DNA from: Anodontia alba
Lineage: Eukaryota; Mollusca; Bivalvia; Lucinida; Lucinidae
DNA length: 64,000 nt
Reading direction: 5' to 3'
NCBI GenBank assembly: GCA_964016985.1
Contig: OZ024826.1
Location: 42,911,796-42,975,795 of the forward strand
Part shown: one piece after another, positions 11,030-21,008 of the stretch
How positions within the stretch are numbered: position 1 is the stretch's first letter
Layout of the letters: each line of letters opens with the position of its first letter
Position numbers and translations under genes: made by a program
Notes under the pieces: generated by a model
Seen by the model: the letters and a program-made list of their open reading frames with translations, nothing else
What the model was told of the DNA's origin: nothing
Database searches by the model: none

Positions 11030-11590
11030 GTGCGGTCGGGGAATTTGCCATCTCTACTGATGGCTATTTTTTTAAACGCAGATCTTTTCCACGTTAACAT
11101 AGTTCCCTATTCTGATTGTAGTTGTGGTGTATTAGTCGAAACGCCGAATACTACCTCTTTGAATGCACCCTTTAGAATACCCAAAGAAGAAGCTTATTGC
11201 AAACAATACACCAAATTCAAAACATTCTAATTGTAAACTTTAATCTCCTAACAAACGGCAGTACCTATACGACTTTAAAACTAATAAACAAATGCTAGCA
11301 GTTTCAACATTTATAAAAGACACAAACAGTGCTAGATTTCTAAATATTTCGTTTTTGTTTCTGCTTAATGTTAACATCAGCGTACCAAAAAACTAGCACT
11401 GTCAAAGACCACAATCTCTTTACTAAATATGTTCCTTTTCTTTATTGTTATGTAAAATTTGCACCATTGTACCTTTAAATGAATGTATTTTATACTGCAG
11501 GGAGAAGACCATTTAATGTTGTTATAACTTGTGTCCAACCGTTTGTTTAAAATGCAATAACATATGATTAATCTAATCTAATACGTATCT
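11030..11590 (+). pseudogene. LINE 3' remnant with NADLFHVNIV...CSCG
   Basis: The frame at 11077 reads NADLFHVNIVPYSDCSCGV, the cysteine-containing C-terminus common in non-LTR elements. The short related run PYSDCSCGV also occurs at about 8150-8176, at the end of the dead LINE. The A/T-rich tail to about 11590 looks like 3' UTR. Confidence 0.55.
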
Positions 11591-12810
11591 TCTGAAGCCG
11601 CTTGGCAATTTTTATCTCTATGGAGCTTCCTTGGATCGAGGTAGCGCAGGTTTGCTAAACTGACCGCAGCTACATATATGCGACCAATATCGCTGCGATG
11701 CCATTTACTGTTTCATGCTAAATCTTTATATTACACATCTGAAGTTATTTTGAGTAATGTCTGCAGGAAATATAAATTATAATTCACAGAAGGAAATATT
11801 AGAACGTTATCACGCTGCGCGAGGAGTGTAGATGACGTGACGTCGCAAAACGTATTGACGCCATTTCAAAGAGCGGAAAACAGAATCTGAAGACAAAAAA
11901 ATCAGTTTTATGATATGTAATATGTAGGTTAATACACACTGAATTCAAAATGCAGGAAATACTTCCCTCAATACTTTCAAATCTTATAAATAAATTCGGG
12001 CTATGCACTCGTTTGTTTATCGGATTTGCTAACCTCTCGGGAAATACTTCCTGTATTTTAAACTCAGGGTGCATTAAATCTATGTACTAGCGCTTAGCAC
12101 TCTGGGTACAATTTTTAGTAGACGACACACTGAAATAGTTTTCTTATTTTTTTTCCAGAAAAACAGGATTTGACATTTCATGCAAATACTGTTTTCTTGG
12201 AAAAATAAGAAAAATATCACCAATATGTCGTCTGCTGAATTAACCAAGAGAGCGGTAATGGTATAGTTAACGTTGGAAAGATTAGGAGCAAATTACTTTC
12301 TTTTAGACTTAATTGCTTTATACCAGATGCTCGGTATGTAAAAAAAAGTCACAAAAGCTGTCTTTTAAGAAAGCCACAGAAAATCTCCAAGCTCAGCTAG
12401 TCACGTTATATGACCCGCATCCGAAAGGAGGACTTACGAGGATTGCACTATAATCACTATGTTCGTCCGTAATCAGTTTGTGAAAATCGCTATAACTTTA
12501 AACCGCTGAGGCATGTCCGTCCGCCCATAATCAGTTTGTGAAAATCGCTTGAATTTTTAAACCGCTTATATATTTGATAATTTTTGGCATGCTGATACAT
12601 ATTGGTTAGATCAAAGCAATTAAATTATCAAACGGCAGATTTCTTTATAAATAGGAAAAAATAGCCAGGCCGAGGCCAAAATAAAAATTGAAAAAAAGAT
12701 AACCGCAACGGTACGTTCTGCTAATATTTGACGGTATAATCATATATCATACCAATATGTTTTTGCGGCTTACCAATGTGTTTTAGCGGGGTCGTCTCAA
12801 TTTAATGGCG
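11591..12810. repeat. intron with family J MITE (about 12092-12262) and small duplication
   Basis: Family J has GCAGACGACA near its ends and arms GGATTTGACATTTCATGC. This copy ends TGTCGTCTGCTGAATT. AATCAGTTTGTGAAAATCGC is tandemly repeated at 12471 and 12529. No exon was seen. Confidence 0.6.
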
Positions 12811-12981
12811 TAAGTTGACTAACTTCTTTACTTTACAGATAGACACTGCTTTGTAAGTTGACTATCTTCTTTACCCTACAGATAGACCTGCTTTGTAAGT
12901 TGACTAACTTCTTTACCTTACAGATAGACGCTGCTTTATAGGTTGGCTTACTTCTTTACCTTACAGATAGACGCAGCTTTG
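12811..12981 (+). repeat. four 42-43 bp tandem copies spanning the exon 2 acceptor
   Basis: Copies begin at 12811, 12854, 12896 and 12939. Each reads TAAGTTGACT, a TTCTTTACCTTACAG-type acceptor, then ATAGAC.CTGCTTT, the start of exon 2. Only the last continues into coding sequence. Copies 1 and 2 also create a GCTTT|GTAAGT donor 14 bases after their acceptor. Reading from decoy acceptors meets in-frame stops (TAA or TAG) before exon 2. Confidence 0.93.
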
Positions 12982-13170
12982 ATGTACGATGCATTCACGG
13001 TAATAACAAAGTCTCTGTCGTTGTTAATAGCAAAATCGACCACTGCCTTTAAACACACCTTCCGACGTGGTGACGTATACAACTATAACCGTACAAAAGG
13101 GGTACCCTGTACCACCGACCCACCTATACCTTGGATGCATGGGACGTCACTGATGCTGGGAATGAAGTCG
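12967..13170 (+). CDS. iGluR exon 2: amino-terminal domain, DAALMYDA segment
   Basis: The acceptor is TTACCTTACAG and the donor is GTAAGA; 204 nt, phase 0 at both ends (residues 55-122). It begins IDAALMYDAF, the conserved helix of iGluR amino-terminal domains. It continues to a cysteine at 101 and a W-M-H-G run near 110-113 that match the conserved C...W..G pattern. NRT is a potential glycosylation site. The open frame continues past the donor, but that continuation is intron. Three decoy copies of the acceptor and the first 14 coding bases lie directly upstream. Confidence 0.93.
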
Positions 13171-13232
13171 GTAAGATGTAACATTACTTTGACATGTCTA
13201 CGTAACGAATACATCCCACTGTTCTTCCATAA

Positions 13233-13535
13233 TACAGTCGGCTCTTGTTATCTCGGTCCACGGAACTCTCTGAAATACTACAAGATATTCGTACCTTGGC
13301 ATATCAGATTTGCAGACTTGAGAAAAAAAAATAATCGAACAACCACATTTCACAATTGAATATGTGATTTGACTCCTGACATTAGAGATATATTGAAAAT
13401 ATTGTGGAAAAGAGGAGAAATTGCTCCTTAGGAGCAATTTCCCCTCTTTTCCATAATATTGTGTTACCTGTTGTTAAATTTTAGATTTTCACTCCTAGAT
13501 AAGCGGTTTTCGAGATAAAACGAGTCGACTCTATA
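13233..13535. mobile_element. family B MITE, copy 2
   Basis: Starts TACAGTCGGCTC and ends CGAGTCGACTCTATA. The central hairpin GAGGAGAAATTGCTCC...GGAGCAATTTCCCCTC is intact. It lies 62 bp after exon 2. Confidence 0.9.
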
Positions 13536-13769
13536 TTCTGTAAAAAGGGGCGCGAATGGGGCATACAATATTAGGCAGTTCCGTTATCTAGCATTGTTAT
13601 CAACAAGTTGAGGAAAAGGGGGGCTGATTACTTTGCTTATATTTGAATCGTTACATGTGTACTGCCTGCAATGGTTTATTTACTCTCCCTCTTTTTATCT
13701 TTGGAAAGCTATATTCTGTGATTATGATTTTTCCAAAATAAAGAGACAAACGTAAAGTTACCCTACAGT

Positions 13770-14115
13770 TCGCGATTCATTAATCAGGCTTCCTAATCCA
13801 CCGTTCATGGTTCAGTCCACGATTAAAATACTGCCATTTTATTATACAGTTCACAGTTCACTATTCAGTCCACGATTCGGAGTACCCAATTCAGTCCACT
13901 GTTTACCATTCAGCCAACGATTCAAATAGCCCCACTACATTATTCAATCTATATTCACTATTTAGTCTACGATTCGGAACCTAGGATTCAGTCCACGGTT
14001 CACTATTCAGTCCGCGAATCAAATGTTGCCAGTTCCTACGCACACACAACACGGATCAAATATTTCCAGTTCCTTATTCAGTGTACGATTGACTTTTCAG
14101 TCCACGATTCTGAAT
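13770..14115. repeat. degenerate tandem repeat of TTCAGTCCACGATTC
   Basis: At least ten imperfect copies of a 15-25 bp unit based on CAGTCCACGATTC and CACTATTCAGTCC fill this stretch. Confidence 0.8.
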
Positions 14116-14298
14116 CCACATGTATATATATTTAATATTTCAAATGTGCCAGAGATTAGAAAAGTCTATGTGCAATCGATCGTTGATTGTGTATCGAGCC
14201 CCGAATGAGAACCCTCGTCGGTAAAATGGTGGCAAGTGTGGGGCATCCAATGCATTAAGACATGATACCTATTTTCAATGGTTCTTTTAATTTTCCAG

Positions 14299-14406
14299 CT
14301 ACATTTTGATGGTGTCACTGGTAACGTAGAATTTGATGAGACAGGCATGAGGAAAAACTATAAGTTTGATGTGTATAACGTTGGGCTTCAGTATGGTCCA
14401 GAAAAG
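14299..14406 (+). CDS. iGluR exon 3: amino-terminal domain, FDG.TG...FDE segment
   Basis: The acceptor is TTTTCCAG and the donor is GTAAAT; 108 nt, phase 0 (residues 123-158). It encodes LHFDGVTGNVEFDETGMR, the near-universal F.G.TG...FD..G.R motif at the end of the iGluR amino-terminal domain, followed by a Y.FDVYN strand. The downstream intron (14407-23295) carries a dead mariner and an L1-like LINE. Confidence 0.95.
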
Positions 14407-14518
14407 GTAAATACATGGAAAACAGCAGTCAGTTAACTCACCAGTGTTTTATAATTTCAAGAACGATCATCAATGTTATTTGACTTTGCTAGAGAGCTAA
14501 ATCTATGCTAGGATATTT

Positions 14519-14735
14519 GGGTCGCGCCATGCGAAAAAGTGTCTTTGGACATATGCATACAGCGAAGGCCCAGATCACCCTGCGCATCTGCGCAGTCTGA
14601 TCTGCGCAGTCTGATCAGGGTCTTCACTGTTCACTAACAGAATCATTGGATACTACAGAATGTATTAATGAAGAGCAAAGGCCCAGATGATACTTTGCGC
14701 ATGTTCGAATCCACGTTTTCGCTTGGCGCAGTCCA
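14519..14735. mobile_element. family E repeat, copy 2
   Basis: Reads GGGTCGCGCCATGCGAAAAA to GCTTGGCGCAGTCCA, with the internal palindrome GCGCATCTGCGCAGTCTGAT partly duplicated. Confidence 0.75.
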
Positions 14736-14914
14736 TTTGAATTCATCCTGTCTCAAAATATACTTATGATCTGAACAAACAAAATGTTCTATTAGTTTAA
14801 TGATTTCAGTTGTTTCCTTGATATTAATACATTCTTAAAGAAATGACCCTTGTAAACAGTGACCACACGCGCGCGCTCCTGAAAATAGCTGAACTGTCGC
14901 TGTGAGAAAACTCG

Positions 14915-15105
14915 AACCAACTTGTACATCCGTGCAGTGGATCAGAATCTTCGCTGTCCTGAAGAGGCTTTAGATCCTTGGCTACTTACAGTGTACCATG
15001 CGAGGGCGCTGATCAATCTGCGCGGATGCGCATGTAGATATGAGTCATCGCTGGGCGCACATGCAATTGTGTAGGAAATGCTATGTCCTGGCTCAATTCA
15101 AATCT
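14915..15105. mobile_element. family G repeat, diverged copy
   Basis: Has AGAGGCTTTAGATCCTTGGC, GCGCGGATGCGCA and the end GCACATGCAATTGTGTAGGA. Family G is a palindromic repeat with ends like GGGCACAGCATTTCCTACAA. Confidence 0.6.
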
Positions 15106-15308
15106 ATACAAGGGTCGTGCAAAAAGTTCAGTCACTACATGTAATAGGCTTCCTTCGTTTTATCCCAGGTATATTTTAAAATGCTTCACTGCACTTAAAT
15201 GGTGTGTTGAATAGCTAACGATACCCGTTTATTTCGAGCTATTGCTTTCCAACTGACCTAGTTATTTTAAATTGAAATAGATGCAGTCATATACACTGAC
15301 CAATTTAC

Positions 15309-15977
15309 TTGTTACATTGGAACATGGACCAGAAGACTGAAATTCGTAGCTATATTAAATGCCGCATTAGGCTTAATATAGATTCAAAGCAGATATTTAA
15401 TGAATTGTGTGGTATATATGGACCTCAGACCATTTTAATGAGCACAGTTTTAAGTGGGTTAAAGCTTTTAAAGCTGGGAAATTTTCTGTTGAAGATGATA
15501 CCCGTCCTGGAAGGCCTAAAACCTCTGTTACCAAGGCTAACATCGCTGCTGTAAAGATTATGGTCAAACAGGATGCGCAATTGTCTGTCAGAGATATAGC
15601 TAGTTGTATTGGCATATCAGAAGGCAGTGCGCAAACAATTCTGAAGAAAGCGTTTGGACCTGAGAAAGGTTTGCGCTAGGTGGGTACCTCATTTGCTCAC
15701 TGAGGAGCAAAAGACACAACGCCTTAAATGTGCCCGGGAAGTTTTGAAAACATACAAAGGCTGTAATAGTCGGGTTATTTCTAACTTGCTAACAGGTGAT
15801 GAAACCTGGGTGCACATGTTTGAGCCACAAAGAAGGGCTGATCATAAGCAATGGAAGCGAAAAGATAAAAAAGATAACGCCCATGTATTGCCAAGAGAAC
15901 CATAAGTTCGAAAAAGATGTTGTACGCAATTTTCTGTCAAATGGGCCAGTCGTTCAAGTGCCTTGTTCATCTGGGGT
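15309..15977 (+). pseudogene. dead mariner-type transposase
   Basis: Frames at 15325 (MDQKTEIRSYIK...), 15437 (HSFKWVKAFKAGKFSVEDDT, RPGRPKT) and 15660 (CARWVPHLLTEEQK, LLTGDETWVH, KQWKR) are consecutive pieces of one mariner-family transposase. They comprise the N-terminal helix-turn-helix region and the first catalytic aspartate in TGDETW. At least two frameshifts separate them, and the frame stops before the remaining catalytic residues. A different TIR element begins at 15978 within its expected length. Confidence 0.88.
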
Positions 15978-16397
15978 GAGTTGCATAAGGAAAGCGCTTT
16001 CATGTAGCGCTCTGTAGCGATTTGTCCTTGCTATGCAACGGTCTGTTTGTTTGGAGCGCTTTTTAAAATGTCTGCCAAAATGACACGATTTTCAAACTAG
16101 GAATTTCTCGTAAAAAACTTGCTTCAACGATTGGTTTTGTGTTCTATGGTCATTTCTGCACAATGCACGTCGTCTAAGGACAATAAAATAAATTAGAAAC
16201 ATTCCATCTCTTAAAACGGACACTGACTACGTCGAGCGCCGCCATTTTGTTTTGTCTCGTTGCCATGCAACAGTCTGTTTCAGATAGCGAGTCAGCTCCG
16301 AACACAGTTACAAAGCGCTACGAAGCGCTTTTTGGTAACGTACCGTTGCATTGCGAAGCGCTACAAAGCGCTCTGTAACGTTCGCCTTACGCAACTC
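15978..16397. mobile_element. 420 bp non-autonomous TIR element inside the mariner remnant
   Basis: Ends are GAGTTGCATAAGG and CCTTACGCAACTC. Subterminal GTAGCGCTCTGTAGCG and CTACAAAGCGCTCTGTAACG are inverted and repeated. No coding frame was seen. The target duplication is unclear. Confidence 0.75.
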
Positions 16398-16538
16398 GTC
16401 CCTGGTCATACAGTCACTGGCTGATTCTACAAGAATTCTGTACTGAAGAAAGTGAGAGAGTTTTACAATAAGAAACGACCAAGCAAAGGATGGTCAGGAG
16501 TACAAGATACATTTTTATTGTAAAATAAAAAAAAATCC

Positions 16539-16750
16539 TTAACCCTTGTCCTGCTGAACCCGGATATGCCCTCCCTTTGCAAACAGTGTAGATCCAGATC
16601 AATTGGCTGCTGAATAACCCAACTGATCTCGATCTGCACTGTTTGTCATCCAGTATGTGAATTTATATCAACAACCTGGATAAAGTAATCTGATTGGCTG
16701 AACATTGAAGTGGGCGTGGCATCTTAATTTATTCAGCTTGACAAGGGTTA
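16539..16750. mobile_element. family C MITE, copy 1
   Basis: Ends are TTAACCCTTGTCCTGCTGAA and ATTCAGCTTGACAAGGGTTA. Inside is the hairpin cassette GCAAACAGTGTAGATCCAGA...ATCTGCACTGTTTG, then CAATCAGATT-type sequence. Confidence 0.88.
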
Positions 16751-17079
16751 AAAATCACTAAATATTTTCTTGAGCTATCGGGAGAAATTCCTAGGCACTC
16801 AAAAAACAAGTTCGAATCAGCCACGGTACACAAGCCATTCGTGTTCGAGTTATTGTAGTTTTACTGTGGTTGTGCTTTCTCCTGACGTGATCCAAATATC
16901 TGATAACTACTTTTCTGTGTCATATTTCAGCTTCGTAACAGTCTTGGCAAATGACACCTGTAGCAAGGTTGTATTATGGACTTTATGAGCGAAAATACAT
17001 TTTAAATGCAAATCTAAGGGGGAAAACCTGATTATTCGATACGTTAGCAAAGTCATGTTTACCTTCTTATGTCTCAGTT

Positions 17080-17210
17080 TCTGGCGAAAGAATATGCACA
17101 ATACTGGATAACCGCTTAGAGTACTAAGCCTACCCAGTAAAAGTGTCGTTAGGTAAACTGACCGCGTTCGACATGACCCTTGGATTGACTGGGCCTTAAA
17201 ACACTTTATT
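17080..17210 (+). mobile_element. SINE body fragment, copy 1
   Basis: Carries CAGTTTCTGGCGAAAGAATA, CCGCTTAGAGTACTAAGCCT and GTTAGGTAAACTGACCGCG, the 3' domain shared with the SINE at 27836. It is 5' truncated. Confidence 0.75.
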
Positions 17211-17329
17211 ATGTTACTGTCTAACTGACTACATACACGCATTTGGGCTCTTCTCTCTAAAAACCCGAAAACGGAGCTTTAAAGACCGATCCTGTTGGTA
17301 AGGCGGATACTTGTAACAAACAATTATAT

Positions 17330-18230
17330 GGGCGAAAAAATACCTTCGAATATGCGCAAACTATGCAGATTCAGACCATCCTGCGCAAGCGCAAAGTATC
17401 ATGCGGGCCTTTGCTTTCCATTCATACATTCTATAGAGACCATTGATTCTGTTAGCGGACTGCGAAAATCCTGATCAGACTGCGCGGACCTCGCGGAGTC
17501 TGATATATGTATTTGCTCTCTATTGGTACATTCTATAGTGTCCAATGATTTTGCCCGAAGACACGTTTTTGCATGGCGCGTTCCATTTATGAACTAAGAA
17601 AATACAGATCTAAATTGAATGCTATACCAGTTCACATGGACATGTGCGCCCAGCGAAGATTCAGACGCATTCGTGCAATCTAAATCTAATCAGAATCTTC
17701 ACTGTGTGCATTTTGGATAACAAAGGATGCAATTTTCCCCATGCGGACAACGAACACTTTGATTAGACTGCGCGGATGCGCAGGCTGATTCGAGTCTTTG
17801 TTTGACACACATGTCAGAAGGTATTGAATTGTTTAATTTTAAGATTACGATGAAAAACTGATAAAGCGAAAGACACAATGAAGTAAATTTGAGCAAGATA
17901 TCTTTATAGGTAATAAGATCTTCTGACTCGACAGTCATACCATAGATTTATAATGCGATATGTCTAAATGACGAAAAGAAACTATCATGCGATGAATGGC
18001 GCATGCGACGGCGAGATTAGATATCATCCCCAGACCCAGCGTTACGAAATATGCATAGAGTTGGGTGTGACTTTGACGAGGAAACTATTAAAGTTTCGGG
18101 TGTTAAGTGATCTTCGTTTTAAGAAGCCCACTCACAATTTCAGCTAATATGCTGTTTTATATGTTTTATGATTATTGTTACGCGGTTTGCATGATTTTTT
18201 TTTCACAAATTTAAACTTGCAGGATTTTCA
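17330..18230. repeat. intron with family E (17330-17586) and G2 (about 17640-17830) repeats
   Basis: The family E copy is inverted and ends TTTTTGCATGGCGCGTTCCA. The G2 copy has GACATGTGCGCCCAGCGAAG and TGCGCGGATGCGCAGGCTGA. 17835-18230 shows nothing recognisable. Confidence 0.6.
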
Positions 18231-18239
18231 TTGGACTCA

Positions 18240-19580
18240 TACGTCACAGTAGATATGAATGATCATATAAGCATATTTTCACAAAATTGCCGTGATCTGA
18301 CTCAAAGATATGCAGAAAAAAAGAGACTTATTTCAACATATTCCTACTAAAAATATAACAAAGCATGCTTACAAGATGTGGATATTGAAAGAAATTTATA
18401 TTCTTATGTGAAAAATGAATGGGGTTAACCTAATTTTAAGTGCAAGGCAAGGATCTTATGTAAACAGAGGGTTTATGATTTTAATCAATAACAATTTTTC
18501 ATGTGATATCGGAAGAGTAATCACAGACATTGATGCTAATTTCATAATAGCGCAACTTAAAATGTATGGCATAAAAATAGTACTAGCTAGTGCATATGGG
18601 CCAAATGATGACAGACCTCAATTTTATCGAAAGTTCCAGCAGGACATCAAAGACTTTGAAAATGACAGAATGATAATTTGTGGGGACTGGAATTTATTTT
18701 TGGACCCAGAAATAGATATTAAAAACTACAGACACATAAATAACCTAGGGCAAGGAATAAAGTTTTAAAACTATAAGAGCAAGATAATTATGTTGATATA
18801 TACAGCCTGCTAAAAGATTATAAAGGCTTTACATGGATGGCGTTAAAGCCAGAAAAAAAGCAGGCACGCTAGGATTTCTTTGTAATTTGTGATGATAACA
18901 TTCAATATGTTGATGATTTTTTAGTAGCTCCGGGATATAGAACAAATCATTCTGGAATTATATTGAAACTTTAAGAAAATGAAAATGAACGGTGAAAGAG
19001 CTACTGGAAGTTTAATATTTCACTTTTGAAAGACAGGGATTATATAAGAATAGAAAAGAAAACAATTAAGGACACTTATAAATTAGGTCATCAAAATAAT
19101 ATTCATAATAATGCAAATGACGATTGCAACAACAATAATGATGGTGACAATAATGAGTATACCATCCAATGCTTTTTAGAAATGATACTTTTAATGATAC
19201 GAGGTGAAACCATTAAGTATTGTTCTAGAAAAAGAAAGAAAGGAAAAAAAACGACAAAAACAGTTAGAAGAAGAAATAGCCAAATTAGAAAAAAACATAT
19301 TACTGAAAATTTTCGGCATTAACCCAAGACATTTATGGTTTTTAGACGAAAAGAAATCAAGGTTGTATAATATTAGGCGAAACAGTATAGAGGGAGTTAT
19401 GATACGATCAAGATATCGTTATGAGGAGTTAGGAGAAAAACCAACCAGTTATTTTTTTATTTAGAAAAGCTCAGTTATACAAATAAAGTTATTACAAAAA
19501 TAATAGCAAACAATGAACAGGTATTTTCGAATACCAACAAAATTTTACATACACAGAAAACCTATTGTAAAGGCCTGAAT
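18240..19580 (+). pseudogene. L1-like LINE ORF2, endonuclease and linker part, decayed
   Basis: The frame starts near 18255 with MNDHISIFSQNCRDLTQRYA, typical of the start of an L1-type ORF2 endonuclease. The frame at 18415-18768 has YGPNDDRP and IICGDWNLFLDPEID, the conserved endonuclease core. 19204-19464 has EKERKEKKRQKQLEEEIAKL and RSRYRYEELGEKPTSYFF, the linker before the RT. Multiple stops and frameshifts occur, so it cannot encode a working protein. The element is interrupted at about 19581 and resumes near 21009. Confidence 0.88.
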
Positions 19581-21008
19581 ATGATACAACCTTGATTTCT
19601 TTTCTTCTAAAAACCATAAACGTCTTGGGTTAAGTTCCGAAAATTTTCAGTAATATTTTTTTTTTCTAATTTAATTCTCTCTAACGCGAAAATCAGGCTG
19701 ACATAATTGAGGCTTTCAATTCAGCTTCAAGATACCTTGATGATTTATTAAATATTGACAATATTTTAACAGACCAAATGGTGGACCGCATATACCCTGC
19801 AGAACTCCAATTAAATAGAGCAAATTCTTCCGATACCGAGGCACCTTTTTTGGATTTGAATCTATGTATATCTAATGGTACAGTTTCCACCAAAATTTAC
19901 GATAAACGGGACGATTTTGATTTTGATATAGTCAATTACCCTTTTCTGGATGGCGATGTCCCCCCCGGCGTACCTCATATGGGGTATACATATCTCAACT
20001 TATTAGATTTGCCAGAGCTTCTTTAATGACTTTAACTACCTTGCCTTTACTGCCAAACTTCTTAGTCAGGGCTATCGTTATTTTAAAACTTCGTAATGTG
20101 TTTTCGAAATTTTATCGCAGACACAGTGCGTTGTTAGACAAATATAGCGTCAGTCTGAAAACACTTCTGCAACAAGGTATATCGGAACCAGAATTTTACG
20201 GTGACTTAGTGTACAGATTTAGAAAAAATGTAGGTAAATCTAACTTTTCAGAGCATTTCAGAAAACGTATTAACTGTTATAAAAGAATTGGTTATAGCCT
20301 GGATATTATGCGGCAGACTGCATGCCTAGTTGTCAACCCAATCATTGTTGATGGCTATGCTTCACTCTTTAATTGCACAACGGCGCTTCGGGCCTCAGAC
20401 TCAATGACGGCCTCTTCGTAAAACTTTAACCAGTGGGTTGGGGCTTGACGATATGTCTTTGGCTTGGCCCGCCGTGGTTCAACTATTGATTTTCATTTAC
20501 TCTGGCATACAGTAGAATTAGCCATGAGTACTCGTCTTTGTTTATTATAGTGATTGATTTGATTTTTATGTTTTCGCTTTGATGCATGGACTGAGTCGGG
20601 AACCTGTATGCGAACCAAATTTTTATGTATTTCTGTATTAAGAGTACCATCGGGACCCAGGGTGAAGTTGGCTAGCTGTAAAAGTGCTTTAAACCCCCTG
20701 GTGATTTACTCTACTGACCGTTCTAAGGCGGTGAGCCCGGTGTTAGTCTTACTCTTTGGTGCTTTGTGGTTTATTCTGCGAGGCGATTTGTTATATGTCT
20801 TACCTTGTGTTGTTTTGTTCTTGTGTTTGTCAGTCCTTTTAGCATTGCAATTACCTCGCTTGGGGAAGAGAGAGTTAATCTTATAGCTTTTCGTACGTTT
20901 GATCGATTTGTGCTTGTTTGGATTTGTCGGTTTCCTTTTCCTCTAGGTGTCTGGGAAGGGCTGCGGTTTGTGATTGTGGCACTCCCTGGACTTTCCTTTT
21001 ACCTTTTT
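19581..21008 (+). pseudogene. second retroelement nested in the LINE, RT C-terminal part and 3' UTR
   Basis: From about 19690 the frame reads DIIEAFNSASRYLDDLLNID, with an intact RT Y-L-D-D motif, then PAELQLNRANSS, APFLDLNL and IYDKRDDFDFD. A frameshift near 20026 leads to KFYRRHSALLDKYSVSLKTL and TACLVVNPIIVDGYASLFN. After the stop at about 20421, the 3' UTR matches 8193-8886. The family (Penelope-like or another non-LTR clade) cannot be settled by eye. Confidence 0.82.

Noticed and set aside
13171..13359. Open frame continuing past exon 2 as one long coding exon
   Set aside because: Iglu homology stops exactly at the GTAAGA donor, the next residues are non-homologous, and exon 3 resumes the family sequence in phase.
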